Below are positions 27,151 to 37,122 of a DNA stretch of 64,000 nt, piece by piece. The position numbers and the translations under genes were made by a program. The DNA lies in assembly GCF_015291705.1 (NCBI RefSeq), contig NZ_CP030050.1, forward strand, positions 1,488,001 through 1,552,000, read 5' to 3'. The DNA comes from Bradyrhizobium arachidis. Lineage in GTDB: Bacteria; Pseudomonadota; Alphaproteobacteria; Rhizobiales; Xanthobacteraceae. Under the pieces are notes generated by a model, which saw only the letters and a program-made list of their open reading frames with translations, ran no database searches and was not told the origin of the DNA. Numbering within the stretch: the stretch's first letter is position 1; each line of letters begins with the position of its first letter.

Positions 27151-28836
27151 ATGCTGCGCGTCGTTTCCCTGACCCTCGTCGTCCTCATCGCGGGGGCCGC
27201 GATCGCCGCGGCCGAGCCGCAAGCCGGCGACGATCTCGCCCTTTGCCGCGACCGCCAGGGCGAGGCCCAGGCCCGCGCGACAGCCTGCGACAATCTGCTC
27301 AATGCCGACCGTGTCACCGGCAAGGACAAGGCCATCGCGCTCTCGGTGCGCGGCAACACGCTGCTCAACAAGCGCGACTACGTCCACGCGATCGAAACCC
27401 TGTCCATGGCCATCGACCTCGATCCGGACTACGTCATCGCTCTCAACCTCCGCGGCCTCGCCTATGAGCGCAAGGGCCAGGATGATCTCGCGATGGCCGA
27501 CTACAACCTCGCGCTCCAGAAGCGGCCGACCTACGGCGTGCCTTACAACAATCGCGGCGTCATCCAGTTGCGCCGGGGCGCGCTGCAAAGCGCGCTCGAC
27601 GATTTCAACCTGTCGATCAAGTACACGCCGAAATTCCTGCTCGGCTGGACCAACCGGGCCCGCGTGCGCACCTTGATGAAGGATTACAACGGCGCGATCG
27701 CCGATTTCGCGGAGGCCGAGAAGATCGATCCAGCCGCGCCGCAGATCGCCAGCAACCGCTGCATCACCTACGGCCTGATGGGCAAGTACGACCAGGCCTT
27801 TGCCGATTGCAGCGGTCTGATCGAGCGGCAGCCGAAAAACGTCTACGCGATCAACAATCGCGCCGATGTCAGCATGATGAAAGGCGATCTCGATGCCGCG
27901 CTGAAGGACTACAACACGGCGATCCAGATCAATCCGAACAATGTCCGTGCCCATGCCGGCCGCGGCCAGATCTCCGAGCGCAGGAAGGATCTCGCCCAGG
28001 CCCGCGCCGACTATCGCTCGGCGGCCTATTCGCTGACGAATTTCGACGAGATCGACGTTGCGCGCGCCCGCGCCATTGCGCGGGAGCGGCTTGCCGCGCT
28101 GACGCCGCAGGCGCCGGCCGCCGCGGGCAGCCGCCGTGTCGCGCTCGTGATCGGCAACGGCGCCTACAAGAACGTCCACGCCTTGCCCAATCCGCCGCGC
28201 GACTCCAAGCTGATCGCGAACGCGCTGCGCGATGTCGGCTTCCAGAGCGTGATCTCCGTCAGCGATCTCACCCGCGACAAGTTCTTCGAGGCGTTGCAGA
28301 CGTTCGCAGCCGAAGCGGAGAAGGCCGACTGGGCCGTGGTCTATTACGCCGGCCACGGTTTCGAGATCGGTGGGGTGAACTACCTCGTTCCGGTCGACGC
28401 CAAGCTCGCCGCCGACCGAGACGCCGAGACCCAGGCGGTCGCGCTGGAGCAGGTCATCGCAGCAGTGGGCGCGGCACGTAAAGTGCGTCTCGTCATGCTG
28501 GATGCCTGCCGCGACAATCCGTTCGAGCCGACCATGCAGCGCACGCTGTCGCTGAAGCTGGTCGACAAGGGTTTCTCCAACATCGAGCCCGGCGCCGGCT
28601 TCATGGTGGTCTACGCCGCCAAGCACGGCGAGACCGCGATGGACGGCGACGGCGGCGCCGACAGCCCCTTCGCCACCGCGCTCGCCCGCGAGATCAAGGA
28701 GCCGAAGGTCGAGATCCGAAAGCTGTTCGACATCATCCGCGACGACGTCTGGGCCGCCACCAAGCACGAGCAGCAGCCGTTCACCTACGGCTCCCCGCCG
28801 GGCCGGGAAGATTTTTATTTCGTGGCGGGGAAGTGA
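27151..28836 (+). CDS. Exported TPR-caspase (peptidase C14) protein
   Basis: 561 residues. Signal peptide about 1-21; several TPR units from about 60 to 290 (for example AIALSVRGNTLLNKRDYVHA, YNNRGVIQLRRGALQSAL); then a caspase-like p20 domain from about 328 (RRVALVIGNGAYKNVHALPNPPRD). The His402/Cys453 dyad is intact (YYAGHGFE; LDACRDNPF). Such proteins are predicted periplasmic Cys proteases of the metacaspase/C14 group. Targets unknown. Domain order is opposite to the caspase protein at 38518. Confidence 0.88.
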   Translation: MLRVVSLTLVVLIAGAAIAAAEPQAGDDLALCRDRQGEAQARATACDNLLNADRVTGKDKAIALSVRGNTLLNKRDYVHAIETLSMAIDLDPDYVIALNLRGLAYERKGQDDLAMADYNLALQKRPTYGVPYNNRGVIQLRRGALQSALDDFNLSIKYTPKFLLGWTNRARVRTLMKDYNGAIADFAEAEKIDPAAPQIASNRCITYGLMGKYDQAFADCSGLIERQPKNVYAINNRADVSMMKGDLDAALKDYNTAIQINPNNVRAHAGRGQISERRKDLAQARADYRSAAYSLTNFDEIDVARARAIARERLAALTPQAPAAAGSRRVALVIGNGAYKNVHALPNPPRDSKLIANALRDVGFQSVISVSDLTRDKFFEALQTFAAEAEKADWAVVYYAGHGFEIGGVNYLVPVDAKLAADRDAETQAVALEQVIAAVGAARKVRLVMLDACRDNPFEPTMQRTLSLKLVDKGFSNIEPGAGFMVVYAAKHGETAMDGDGGADSPFATALAREIKEPKVEIRKLFDIIRDDVWAATKHEQQPFTYGSPPGREDFYFVAGK

Positions 28837-28873
28837 GGACGGAGTGCGGGACGCGATGGCGGAGCCTCAATCT

Positions 28874-29015
28874 CCGCTGTCGTCCCCGCGAAGGCGGGGA
28901 CCCATAACCCCAGGGAGGAGTCGTGGTGCGAGGCGCCCACTCCGAGTCTTCGCAAAACTTCTTCTTGTGGGTATGGGTCCCGGATCGGCGCTACGCCTGT
29001 CCGGGACGACAGCGG
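28874..29015. repeat. About 142-bp intergenic repeat with 13-bp perfect terminal arms
   Basis: CCGCTGTCGTCCC at 28874-28886 and GGGACGACAGCGG at 29003-29015 are exact reverse complements; inner parts (GCGAAGGCGGGGACCCATA; GGGTATGGGTCCCGGATCGG) also pair. Noncoding; directly follows the TPR-caspase gene. Confidence 0.65.
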
Positions 29016-29032
29016 AGGTTGAGGCGACGGTG

Positions 29033-29127
29033 CCGTAGGGTGGGCAAAGCGAAGCGTGCCCACGCGTCTTATTGCTTATGGAGAGAGATCGTGGGCACGG
29101 CGCTTTGCGCCTTTGCCCACCCTACGG
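29033..29127. repeat. About 92-bp interspersed hairpin repeat, copy 2 (inverted)
   Basis: Starts CCGTAGGGTGGGCAAAGCG and ends CTTTGCCCACCCTACGG. Reverse complement matches the copies at 16426 and 56145. It is located between the convergent caspase and helicase genes, just after the previous repeat. Confidence 0.75.
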
Positions 29128-29137
29128 CAGCGGAGTT

Positions 29138-30253
29138 CTAAACGACGATACTCAACCGCTTCGCCGCGCGCGTAATCCCCGTGTACAGCCACCTCGCGCG
29201 GCTGTCCTGAAACGCAAAACTCTCGTCGAACAGCACGACGTCGTCCCATTGCGAGCCCTGCGACTTGTGCACCGTCAGCACATAGCCGTAGTCGAACTCG
29301 TCGTAGGGCTTGCGCTGCTCCCAGGCGATCTGCTCGACGCCGCCCTCGAAGCAGTCGGCGCGCACCGAGACCTTCGTCACCTTGTGGCCGAAATCCTCGT
29401 CGGGCGACAGCCGCATCGAGAGAATGCGCGATTTCGAGCGCGAAGTGTTGCGCGACTTCACGCGCCAGAGGCCGCCGTTGAACAGGCCCTTCTTGCGGTT
29501 GTTGCGCAGGCACACCAGCTTGTCGCCGGCGACCGGAAAGACGTCCTCGATGTTCTGGCGCTGGCGCACCCGCATGTTGTAGGCGCGCCTCGTGTTGTTG
29601 CGGCCGACCAGCACCTGGTCGGCGCCCATGACGCGATCGGGGTCGAGTTCTTTCCGCGACACCACCTCGCTCTCGCCGTAACGGCCGATGTCGAGCTCGC
29701 GGCCCTCGCGCACGTCCATCGACATCCGCACGATCGGATCGTCCTGGGCCTGGCGGTGCACTTCGGTGAGCATCGCGTCCGGCTCGGAATTGGTGAAGAA
29801 GCCGCCGCCCTGGATCGGCGGCAGCTGCGCCGGATCGCCCAGCACCAGAAGCGGGCAGTCGAACGACATCAGGTCGCGGCCTAGTTCGGCGTCGACCATC
29901 GAGCATTCGTCGATCACGATCAGCTTGGCCTTTGAGGCCGGCGCGTCGTCCCACAATTCGAAGCTCGGCTGCTCCTCGCCGGATTCGCGGGCGCGGTAGA
30001 TCAGCGAGTGGATGGTGGAGGCCTCGTCGCAGCCCTTGTTGCGCATGACGAGGGCCGCCTTGCCGGTGAAGGCGGCGAACTTCACCTCGCCGTCGACGCC
30101 TTCGGCGATGTGGCGCGCCAGCGTGGTCTTGCCGGTGCCGGCAAAGCCGAACAGGCGGAACACCGGCGGCGTGCCGCCCCGGCCGGGTTTTGCCTTGAGC
30201 CAGTCGCCGACGGCCTTGAGGGCGGCATCCTGATGCGGGGTGAAAGTGGCCAT
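29138..30253 (-). CDS. RecD/Dda-like SF1B DNA helicase
   Basis: 371 residues. Walker A GFAGTGKTT at 36-44, Walker B IVIDE at 112-116, GDPAQLPPI (motif III), and the C-terminal UvrD-like motifs TVHKSQGSQWDDVVLFDE and WLYTGITRAAKRL. Short for RecD2 and similar in layout to phage T4 Dda: a 5'-3' helicase core without RecBC partners. Such orphan helicases likely act in repair or replication restart. The neighbours give no further hint. Confidence 0.87.
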   Translation of the reverse strand: MATFTPHQDAALKAVGDWLKAKPGRGGTPPVFRLFGFAGTGKTTLARHIAEGVDGEVKFAAFTGKAALVMRNKGCDEASTIHSLIYRARESGEEQPSFELWDDAPASKAKLIVIDECSMVDAELGRDLMSFDCPLLVLGDPAQLPPIQGGGFFTNSEPDAMLTEVHRQAQDDPIVRMSMDVREGRELDIGRYGESEVVSRKELDPDRVMGADQVLVGRNNTRRAYNMRVRQRQNIEDVFPVAGDKLVCLRNNRKKGLFNGGLWRVKSRNTSRSKSRILSMRLSPDEDFGHKVTKVSVRADCFEGGVEQIAWEQRKPYDEFDYGYVLTVHKSQGSQWDDVVLFDESFAFQDSRARWLYTGITRAAKRLSIVV

Positions 30254-30518
30254 ATCTGTCTTGAGGAGGGGCGAAACGAGGCGATTCGCCGTCCGTCAAA
30301 ACTAACCATTCGCCCCGCCCATTCAAGCGCGGGGCGGCTGTTCTCTGCGGCCATCCTGCGAGACGCCCGCCTTTGGCGGGCTCCCTCAGGATGAGGGCGG
30401 AGTACGCGGCTGCAATTTCAACGGGCACCGATGCCGATTAGCCTCATCCTGAGCAGACCGCGCAGCGGTCGTCTCGAAGGACGAGGCGCTTGCTCGGGCC
30501 CCGCCAAGAGCAGCAGCG
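30254..30518. other. Intergenic region between the nap operon end and the helicase gene
   Basis: No gene. A CGCCCCGC/GCGGGGCG hairpin lies around 30311-30337. A longer interspersed repeat spans about 30352-30486, with ATCCTGCGAGACG mirrored by CGTCTCGAAGGAC and with inner CTCAGGATGAGG / CCTCATCCTGAG. It is downstream of napC and may help end that transcript. Confidence 0.5.
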
Positions 30519-31178
30519 CTACTGCCAGCCGGGAACGCCGCGCATGTCGGGCAGGTGGTGGGCGATGCCCTTGTGGCAGTCGATGCAGGTCTTCTCGCCG
30601 GTGAACAGGAAGCGCTGGTGCGCCACCGACGCCCGCGGCGACTGCTTGGTGATGTCCATGGAATCGGCGCTGTGGCAGTTGCGGCACTCCAGGGAATCAT
30701 TCGCCTTGAAGCGCGCCCATTCATGCGCGGCGAGCTCGAGCCGGTGATCCAGGAATTTTTCGCGCGTGTTGATCGTGCCGAAGATCTTGCCCCAGACCTC
30801 CTTGGAGGCCTGCATCTTGCGCGCGATCTTGTCGGTCCAGTTGTGCGGCACGTGGCAGTCCGGGCAGGTCGCGCGCACGCCGGAGCGGTTGGTGAAGTGG
30901 ATGGTCGACTTCAGCTCGGCGTAGACGTTGTCCTTCATCTCGTGGCAGCCGGTGCAGAACTTTTCGGTGTTGGTCAGCTCCAGCGCGGTGTTGAAGCCGC
31001 CCCAGAAGATCACGCCGGCTATGAAGCCGGCGAGCACCAGAGTGCCCAATGCGAACACCGTGCTCGGCCGTGTCAGCACGCCCCAAAGCTCGAGCGCGAA
31101 GTCCCAGCTTCGCGCTACAAAGCCGCGCTTGGCCTTCTGCTCCAGCTTTTCATTGGGCCCGTCGGCGGTCGTCGTCAT
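30519..31178 (-). CDS. napC: Tetraheme cytochrome c NapC, quinol dehydrogenase
   Basis: 219 residues from the ATG at 31178, which overlaps the napB stop. One N-terminal membrane anchor (about 40-62) and four CxxCH heme sites (CTGCH, CPDCH, CRNCH, CIDCH) in the periplasmic domain. NapC/NirT-family proteins oxidise membrane quinol and pass electrons to NapAB. Last gene of napEDABC. Confidence 0.95.
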   Translation of the reverse strand: MTTTADGPNEKLEQKAKRGFVARSWDFALELWGVLTRPSTVFALGTLVLAGFIAGVIFWGGFNTALELTNTEKFCTGCHEMKDNVYAELKSTIHFTNRSGVRATCPDCHVPHNWTDKIARKMQASKEVWGKIFGTINTREKFLDHRLELAAHEWARFKANDSLECRNCHSADSMDITKQSPRASVAHQRFLFTGEKTCIDCHKGIAHHLPDMRGVPGWQ

Positions 31179-31645
31179 CGCCGGCCACCCGGGCTTGCGC
31201 GCGACAGCAGCGTGTCGATGTCGGTGAAGTCGTTGCTGACAGGCGGCATCGCGGTGTTCTGCGGCACGTGGCATTCCGTGCAGAAGAAGCGGCGCGGCGA
31301 GATCGAGGCCAGGAACTGGCCGTCGCGGTCCATGAAATGCGTGATCGAGACCATCGGCGCCTGCGATTCCGCCGTGCGCGCCCGCGCATGGCAGGACAGG
31401 CACTTGTTTCCGTTGAGGTCGATCTGGTAGCCGTCGATATTGTGCGGGATGACCGGCGGCTGCTCCGGATAGTTGCGCGACTCCCGCTCGGAGGTGTTGC
31501 GGTTCGGCAGCATCGGTGGCGCCGGGCCTTCGTCATTGAGCGGGGTCGGGCCGCGCAGGCCCGACGTCACCGTCTGCGCGGTCAGCGAGCTCGCGCCGGC
31601 CGCGATCGCGACCGCGAGCAGCGCTATGCCTAATCGTTTCATCAT
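31175..31645 (-). CDS. napB: Periplasmic nitrate reductase small subunit, diheme cytochrome c NapB
   Basis: 156 residues; Met at 31645 or 31642, both overlapping the napA stop (ATGATG). Signal peptide about 1-22. Two heme motifs CLSCH and CTECH. NapB receives electrons from NapC and transfers them to the Fe-S cluster of NapA. Confidence 0.94.
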   Translation of the reverse strand: MMKRLGIALLAVAIAAGASSLTAQTVTSGLRGPTPLNDEGPAPPMLPNRNTSERESRNYPEQPPVIPHNIDGYQIDLNGNKCLSCHARARTAESQAPMVSITHFMDRDGQFLASISPRRFFCTECHVPQNTAMPPVSNDFTDIDTLLSRASPGGRR

Positions 31646-34155
31646 GACTGGGTCACCCGCTCGATGCGCACGGCGCATTTCTTGAAGTCGGTCTGCAGCG
31701 AGATCGGATCGGTGGCGTCCAGCGTCACCTTGTTGATCAGCTTGGACTCGTCGAACCACGGCACGAACACGAGACCCTTCGGCGGCCGGTCGCGGCCGCG
31801 CGTCTCGACGCGGGCGCGGATGAAGCCGCGGCGCGACACGACCTTCACCTCGTCGCCCCGGCGCACCTTCATGTCCTGCGCATCATCAGGGTGCATGAAG
31901 CAGACGGCTTCGGGGAACGCCTTGTAGAGCTCGGGCACGCGGCGCGTCATGGTGCCGGAATGCCAGTGCTCCAGCACGCGGCCGGTCGAGAGCCAATAGG
32001 GATATTCATTGTCGGGCGATTCCGCCGCCGGCTCGAAAGGCAGCGCGAAGATGCGCGCCTTGCCGTCGGGATAGCCGTAGAACTGCACGTCGGTGCCCTG
32101 CTTGACGTAGGGGTCGCTGCCCTCGCGGAAGCGCCACTTCGTCTCCTGGCCGTTGACGACAGGCCAGCGCAGGCCGCGCTCCTTGTGATAGCTCTCGAAC
32201 GGCGCGAGGTCGTGGCCGTGGCCGCGGCCGAACTGGGCGTATTCCTCGAACAGGCCCTTCTGCACGTAGAAGCCGAACGCCTTGGATTCCTCGTTGGCGT
32301 AGCCTTCCTCGATCTCCGAGGTTGGAAACTTGTCGACCTGGCCATTCTTGTAGAGCACGTCGAACAGCGTCTTGCCGCGAACCTCCGGCTTCTTGGCGAT
32401 CAGCTCCTCCGGCCACACCTCCTCGATCTTGAAGCGTTTCGAGAACTCCATGAGCTGCCAGAGGTCGGACTTGGCTTCGCCCGGCGCATTGACGAGCTGG
32501 TGCCAGAACTGCGTGCGGCGCTCGGCATTGCCATAGGCGCCTTCCTTCTCCACCCACATCGCGGTCGGCAGGATCAGGTCGGCGGCGAGCGCCGTCACGG
32601 TCGGATAGGCGTCCGAGACCACGATGAAATTGTCGGGGTTGCGGAAGCCCGGATAGGTCTCCTCGTTGACGTTGGGGCCGGCTTGCAGATTGTTGTTGAC
32701 CTGCACCCAATAGGCGTTGATCAGGCCGTCCTTCAGCATCCGGCTTTGCAGCACGGCGTGCGCGCCGTTCTTGTCGGGAATGGTGCCTTCGGGCAGCTGC
32801 CAGATGTGCTCCGTCTTGTCGCGATGCTCCTTGTTGGTCACGACCATGTCGGCGGGCAGGCGGTGCGAGAAGGTGCCGACCTCGCGCGCGGTGCCGCAGG
32901 CCGAGGGCTGGCCGGTCAGCGAGAACGGGCTGTTGCCGGGCGAGGAGATCTTTCCCGTCAGAAGATGGATGTTGTAGACGAGGTTGTTGCACCAGACGCC
33001 GCGGGTGTGCTGGTTGAAACCCATGGTCCAGAACGAGACCACTTTTGTCTTGGGATCGGCGTAGAGCTCGGCAAGCGCCTCCAGGCGATTGAGCGGCACG
33101 CCGGACATCTTTGCCGCCTTCTCCAGCGTGTAGTCCGACACGAACTTGACGAACTCGTCGTAGCTCATCTCGGTGGAGTCGTTGGCCTTGGCCGCGCCCG
33201 TCGCCTTCTTCTGCAGCGGATGCTCGGGCCGCAGGCCATAACCGATGTCGGTCTGTCCGCGCCGGAAGATGGTATGGGCGTTGACGAAGTCCTTGTTGAC
33301 GCGGCCGGTCGTGATGATGTGGTTGGCGACGGCGTTGAGGATGTAGAGATCGGTCTGCGGCACGAACACCATGCCGATGTCGGCGAGATCGAACGAGCGG
33401 TGCTCGAACGTGGAGAGCACGGCGACGCGGACATGCGGCGCGGAGAGCCGGCGGTCGGCGAGGCGCGTCCACAGGATGGGATGCATCTCCGCCATGTTGG
33501 AGCCCCACAGCACGAAGGCGTCGGTGGCCTCGATGTCGTCGTAGCAGCCGGCCGGCTCGTCGATGCCGAAGGTGCGCATCATGCCGGCCACGGCCGAGGC
33601 CATGCAGTGCCGCGCATTAGGATCGATGTTGTTGGTGCGGAAGCCGGCCTTGAACAGCTTCGAGGCCGCATAGCCCTCCCAGATCGTCCACTGGCCGGAG
33701 CCGAACATGGCGACGCCGTTCGGCCCGCGCTTCTTGATCGCCTCCTTCCACTTCGCCTCCATGATGTCGAAGGCTTCGGTCCAGGTGACGGGCGTGAAGT
33801 CGCCGTTCTTGTCGTATTTGCCACCCGTCTTGCGCAGCATCGGCTGCGTCAGGCGGTCGTGGCCGTACATGATCTTGGAGAGGAAGTAGCCCTTGACGCA
33901 GTTGAGGCCGCGATTGACCTCGGCCTTGATGTCGCCATGGGTGGCGACGACGCGATTGTCCTTGGTCGCGACCATCACGGAGCAGCCGGTGCCGCAGAAG
34001 CGGCAGGCGGCCTTGTCCCATTTCAATTCGCTGTTGTCGCGCTCGGTGACGAGATTGGCGGCAAGCGCAGGTGCCGGCATGCCGGCAGCGGCGGCCGCGA
34101 TGGCGGCGGCTTCCAGCTTGAGCATCTGGCGGCGGTCGAGCTTCGGCGATGTCAT
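31642..34155 (-). CDS. napA: Periplasmic nitrate reductase catalytic subunit NapA
   Basis: 837 residues from the ATG at 34155. Tat signal with Arg8-Arg9 ([11 protein letters not shown]). [4Fe-4S] ligands Cys51, Cys54, Cys58 and Cys86; the molybdenum ligand is expected to be Cys184 in ARHCMASAV. bis-MGD molybdoenzyme reducing nitrate to nitrite in the periplasm. In Bradyrhizobium Nap is the respiratory nitrate reductase that starts denitrification. NapD, encoded upstream, chaperones its Tat export. Confidence 0.97.
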   Translation of the reverse strand: MTSPKLDRRQMLKLEAAAIAAAAAGMPAPALAANLVTERDNSELKWDKAACRFCGTGCSVMVATKDNRVVATHGDIKAEVNRGLNCVKGYFLSKIMYGHDRLTQPMLRKTGGKYDKNGDFTPVTWTEAFDIMEAKWKEAIKKRGPNGVAMFGSGQWTIWEGYAASKLFKAGFRTNNIDPNARHCMASAVAGMMRTFGIDEPAGCYDDIEATDAFVLWGSNMAEMHPILWTRLADRRLSAPHVRVAVLSTFEHRSFDLADIGMVFVPQTDLYILNAVANHIITTGRVNKDFVNAHTIFRRGQTDIGYGLRPEHPLQKKATGAAKANDSTEMSYDEFVKFVSDYTLEKAAKMSGVPLNRLEALAELYADPKTKVVSFWTMGFNQHTRGVWCNNLVYNIHLLTGKISSPGNSPFSLTGQPSACGTAREVGTFSHRLPADMVVTNKEHRDKTEHIWQLPEGTIPDKNGAHAVLQSRMLKDGLINAYWVQVNNNLQAGPNVNEETYPGFRNPDNFIVVSDAYPTVTALAADLILPTAMWVEKEGAYGNAERRTQFWHQLVNAPGEAKSDLWQLMEFSKRFKIEEVWPEELIAKKPEVRGKTLFDVLYKNGQVDKFPTSEIEEGYANEESKAFGFYVQKGLFEEYAQFGRGHGHDLAPFESYHKERGLRWPVVNGQETKWRFREGSDPYVKQGTDVQFYGYPDGKARIFALPFEPAAESPDNEYPYWLSTGRVLEHWHSGTMTRRVPELYKAFPEAVCFMHPDDAQDMKVRRGDEVKVVSRRGFIRARVETRGRDRPPKGLVFVPWFDESKLINKVTLDATDPISLQTDFKKCAVRIERVTQS

Positions 34156-34171
34156 GATGGCCCTCCGGCCC

Positions 34172-34486
34172 TTAAGTCGTTTCGATGGCGTGGAAGACGA
34201 GCGCCGCGGAATAGACGTGGCGCAGTGACTGGATGGTGTTGAGCAGGGTGCCGAGGCTGCCGGCATCCGGCGCTTCGGTCACGACGACGAGTTTTCCGCG
34301 CGGATCTCGTCCGTGAATTTCGCAGCCGGGAAGCGCGGCGATCTCGGCTTCCAATTCGGAAAGGCGCTCGGGGCGCGCCTGCACGACGATGCTGGCGATC
34401 TCGCAGCCGGGCGGGGAGATAACGCGCTCGGCGCTGAGCACCCGGCCGGTGATCAGTGCGCGGCGGTTGAGTGTGGTTTGGGCCAT
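34172..34486 (-). CDS. napD: NapA-specific chaperone NapD
   Basis: 104 residues, ferredoxin-like NapD fold: [37 protein letters not shown], ending in LVFHAIE. It binds the NapA Tat signal to delay export until the cofactor is inserted. 16 bases upstream of napA. Confidence 0.93.
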   Translation of the reverse strand: MAQTTLNRRALITGRVLSAERVISPPGCEIASIVVQARPERLSELEAEIAALPGCEIHGRDPRGKLVVVTEAPDAGSLGTLLNTIQSLRHVYSAALVFHAIETT

Positions 34487-34511
34487 GATGCCTGTCTTTC
34501 GCTTGTCGGGA

Positions 34512-34697
34512 TCAATGCGGGGAGGGCGGCGGGCCGGGAGGACCGGCGAACATCTGGTAGATCCAGACGCCGAGGCCGTAGGAGCCGACCGTTCCGACCG
34601 CGAGGACGGGCATCACGACCGCGGTCAGGAACAGGAAGGCGAAAATCTCCATGCGCTTACGGCGCACGCGCGAGGTCGTGTCGTCAGGGGCCGACAT
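34512..34697 (-). CDS. napE: Periplasmic nitrate reductase small membrane protein NapE
   Basis: 61 residues from the ATG at 34697. A charged N-terminus (VRRKRMEIFAFL) leads into one membrane helix (about 18-45, FLFLTAVVMPVLAVGTVGSYG) and a proline-rich tail. NapE's role is unclear. It is the first gene of the operon, behind the FixK-box promoter. Confidence 0.92.
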   Translation of the reverse strand: MSAPDDTTSRVRRKRMEIFAFLFLTAVVMPVLAVGTVGSYGLGVWIYQMFAGPPGPPPSPH

Positions 34698-34752
34698 ATT
34701 CGGTCTCTCTGAAATGGTATCGAGAATCGGGACGGCATCCGGGCCGTTGCCT

Positions 34753-34801
34753 TGCTGCATTTTAGATGCAGCAGGGCCGCTAACGCGTTGATCTGGATCA
34801 A
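34753..34801 (-). promoter_or_regulatory. FixK/FNR-box promoter of napEDABC
   Basis: TTGATCTGGATCAA at 34788-34801 is a perfect TTGAT-N4-ATCAA FixK/FNR box. On the minus strand TAAAAT (34759-34764) is correctly placed as a -10 element for a class II promoter, predicting a start site near 34753 about 41 bases from the box centre and about 55 bases before napE. The -10 lies within an exact 8-bp inverted repeat (TGCTGCAT / ATGCAGCA). FixK2 control of nap in Bradyrhizobium is established; the start site is inferred. Confidence 0.88.
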
Positions 34802-34975
34802 GCTGTCGGGTTCGACGCACCGTGCAGGCCCGCGCCAGGACCGGCCCTGAGCATGATGCGCAGGCGAAGGATCGATCTCCCGCGCGGCGGAATTGCTGCT
34901 CCGTAGACAGCGCCGCCTCGCCCACTAAGATGAGCGCAACAAGAACAAGCGGGCAAGAGAACTGGGAGAGGCGTC

Positions 34976-36181
34976 ATGAAATTCGGCATCTTCTACGAGC
35001 TGCAGCTGCCGAGGCCTTGGGTCGCCGGGGACGAGCTCGCCCTCTACCAGAATGCCCTCTCGCAGATGGAACTCGCCGACAAGCTCGGCTACGACCATGC
35101 CTGGGTCGTCGAGCATCACTTCCTGGAAGAATACTCGCACTCGCCGTCGCCGGAATCCTTCCTTGCGGCCGCAAGCCAGCGCACCAGGAACATCCGTCTC
35201 GGCCACGGCATCCTCCAGCTCACGACCAATCATCCGGCGCGCGTCGCCGAGCGCGTTGCGGTGCTCGACCTGCTCTCCAACGGCCGCTGCGAATTCGGCA
35301 TGGGCGAGAGCGCCTCCATCACCGAGCTGACGCCGTTCGGCCGCGACATGGAGACCAAGAAGGAGGTGTTCGAGGAGGCCGTCGCCGCGATCTTCCCGAT
35401 GTTCAAGGACGCAGGGTCCGAGCACCACGGCAAATATTTCGACATCCCCTTGCGCAACGTCGTGCCCAAGCCCGTGCAGAAGCCGCATCCGCCGCTCTGG
35501 ATGGCCTGCTCGCAACTGCCGACCATCGAGCGCGCCGGCCGTCACGGCTTTGGCGCGCTCGGCTTCCAGTTCGTCAGCGCCGATGCCGCGCATGCCTGGG
35601 TGCATGCCTACTACAACGCCATGACCAAGCGGCTGCACAAGCTTGCCGACTACGAGATCAATCCGAACATGGCGCTGGTCTCGTTCTTCATGTGCGCCAA
35701 GACCGATGAAGAGGCGCGCGCCCGCGCGGACGGCGCCACCTTCTTCCAGTTTGCGCTGCGCTTCTACGGCGCCTCGCAGAACCGCCAGCGGCCTGCGCCC
35801 TACACCGTCAACATGTGGGACGAGTACAACAAATGGAAGCGCGACAATCCTGAAGCGCAGGAGGCGGCGCTGCGCGGCGGCCTGATCGGCTCGCCCGAGA
35901 CGATCCGAAAGAAGCTGAAGCGCTTCCAGTCCTCGCATATCGATCAGGTCATTCTGCTGAATCAAGCGGGCAAGAACAGCCACGAGCACATCTGCGAATC
36001 GCTCGAGCTGTTCGGCCGCGAGGTGATGCCGGAATTCCAGAACGATCCGGCGCAGGCCGCGTGGAAGCAGGGCGTGATGAGCGGCGAGATCAAGCTCGAA
36101 GAGATCGACACAGAGGCTTTCACGGATCGCTACGGCAAGCTCGCGATCAATGTCGCACCAGCCAAGGCGGCGGCGGAATAG
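34976..36181 (+). CDS. Luciferase-like (LLM class) flavin-dependent monooxygenase
   Basis: 401 residues with the bacterial-luciferase TIM-barrel pattern: MKFGIFYELQLPRPW, HAWVVEHHFLEEYS, LGHGILQLTTNHPARVAE, VLDLLSNGRCEFGMGESAS. GGGAGAGG precedes the ATG. These enzymes use FMNH2 and O2 to oxidise organic substrates; which one is unknown. Although divergent from the nap operon, a functional link is not evident. Confidence 0.85.
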   Translation: MKFGIFYELQLPRPWVAGDELALYQNALSQMELADKLGYDHAWVVEHHFLEEYSHSPSPESFLAAASQRTRNIRLGHGILQLTTNHPARVAERVAVLDLLSNGRCEFGMGESASITELTPFGRDMETKKEVFEEAVAAIFPMFKDAGSEHHGKYFDIPLRNVVPKPVQKPHPPLWMACSQLPTIERAGRHGFGALGFQFVSADAAHAWVHAYYNAMTKRLHKLADYEINPNMALVSFFMCAKTDEEARARADGATFFQFALRFYGASQNRQRPAPYTVNMWDEYNKWKRDNPEAQEAALRGGLIGSPETIRKKLKRFQSSHIDQVILLNQAGKNSHEHICESLELFGREVMPEFQNDPAQAAWKQGVMSGEIKLEEIDTEAFTDRYGKLAINVAPAKAAAE

Positions 36182-36399
36182 GCCGTTCGTCAGGTCATGT
36201 TGCTGACGCATTCTCTGTCTTAACCGGCGACAACGTAAAACACTGCGTGGGAACCACTTTGGTTCGCACGACGGTTCCATAGCCAAGGGGTTGGCACGAG
36301 TCCGTAAAAGTCCGGTGCAAGCTTGATGAACGCGTTCGCGTTCGCTTGCGCTGTTTGCGGTGTCGGGAACCGGCGATCTAAAAAATCACAGGAGTTATG

Positions 36400-36891
36400 A
36401 TGTCGTTCCGCTCGAGCGCCGCAGTTTGCGGCGCCCTGGTTGCGCTTGCCGTTTCTGTTACCGTTGCTCGGGGTGAAACGCGTGGGGTTCCTTCAAGCAC
36501 CGTCGTTGATGCCGCGTCCGGAAATGCAGTCGTCGGCGCTGCATCCATGTACAATCCATTTAAGCCCGGCAAGGAGGAGGGCGGGCCGAGCACAGCTTCC
36601 GGCGAGCGCTATAATCCGTCGGAGTGGACGGCGGCCATCAAGACGAGCTTGCGCAGGAAATTTGGTGGGGTCCTATTTGGAGAGAGGCCGAAATATGCCC
36701 TCGTCGAGGCCGTCGGCAAGAAGGTCATCGTCAAGATCAATGATGTGGGACCACTCAGGCCCGGCCGCATCATCGACTTCAACGAGCGCACGATGCGGCA
36801 CTTCGATCCAAGCCTCGAGCGCGGAGTCATCCAGGACGTCAAGGTCAGCCCGCTTTCAGGCGACGATTGGACACCGGGGCCGGTGGGCTGA
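36400..36891 (+). CDS. RlpA-like double-psi beta-barrel septal protein
   Basis: 163 residues from the ATG at 36400 (GGAG 6-9 bases upstream; ATG at 36397 is the alternative). Signal peptide about 1-25. The RlpA core covers GAASMYNPF, SGERYNPSEWTAAIKTSLR, VIVKINDVGPLRPGRIIDFNERTM. RlpA proteins are lytic transglycosylases or glycan-binding factors acting on denuded peptidoglycan. It lacks the SPOR domain found in longer RlpA. Confidence 0.8.
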   Translation: MSFRSSAAVCGALVALAVSVTVARGETRGVPSSTVVDAASGNAVVGAASMYNPFKPGKEEGGPSTASGERYNPSEWTAAIKTSLRRKFGGVLFGERPKYALVEAVGKKVIVKINDVGPLRPGRIIDFNERTMRHFDPSLERGVIQDVKVSPLSGDDWTPGPVG

Positions 36892-36923
36892 ACGTCTCAC
36901 GCGATAAGCGCAAACAACAAGCC

Positions 36924-36962
36924 AAAGCGCGATGACGAGTCATCCTGACCTCATCGCGCTTT
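36924..36962. terminator. Bidirectional hairpin between the RlpA-like gene and a small convergent gene
   Basis: AAAGCGCGATGA (36924-36935) and TCATCGCGCTTT (36951-36962) are an exact 12-bp inverted repeat. It ends at the stop codon of the minus-strand gene, so it probably terminates both transcripts. Confidence 0.65.
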
Positions 36963-37122
36963 AGCTCCTGCCGTACTGGTCCTGATCGTAGGACTGCAGG
37001 ATGCGGACGAAATCAGCCATGCTGGATCGATCCCGGTTTTCGGCGATTGCCGCAACCTCGGTATTGGACGTGGACTGGCTTCCTTGCCAGAACCGCATCA
37101 GGAGATCGGTGATGTTTTTCAT
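36961..37122 (-). CDS. Small hypothetical protein
   Basis: 53 residues from the ATG at 37122 (AGAGAG upstream). MKNITDLLMRFWQGSQSTSN followed by DRSSMADFVRILQSYDQDQYGRS. Soluble, Ser/Gln/Asp-rich, no known family. The stop lies within the shared terminator hairpin. Confidence 0.55.
   Translation of the reverse strand: MKNITDLLMRFWQGSQSTSNTEVAAIAENRDRSSMADFVRILQSYDQDQYGRS

Noticed and set aside
26923..28767. Long minus-strand open frame antisense to the TPR-caspase gene
   Set aside because: Mirror of a real gene in GC-rich DNA; no ribosome site or domain, and it reads through an interspersed repeat.
31891..34242. 783-codon plus-strand open frame opposite napA
   Set aside because: Antisense shadow of napA; composition (Val/Gly/His/Arg-rich) is typical of reverse-frame artefacts.
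36283..36304. Possible sigma-54 promoter (TTGGCACGAGTCC) before the RlpA-like gene
   Set aside because: The -24-like TGGCACG is present but the -12 TTGC element is missing at the right spacing.
36182..36399. Search for a riboswitch in the RlpA-like leader
   Set aside because: GAACGCGTTC and nearby short repeats do not form a recognised riboswitch fold.
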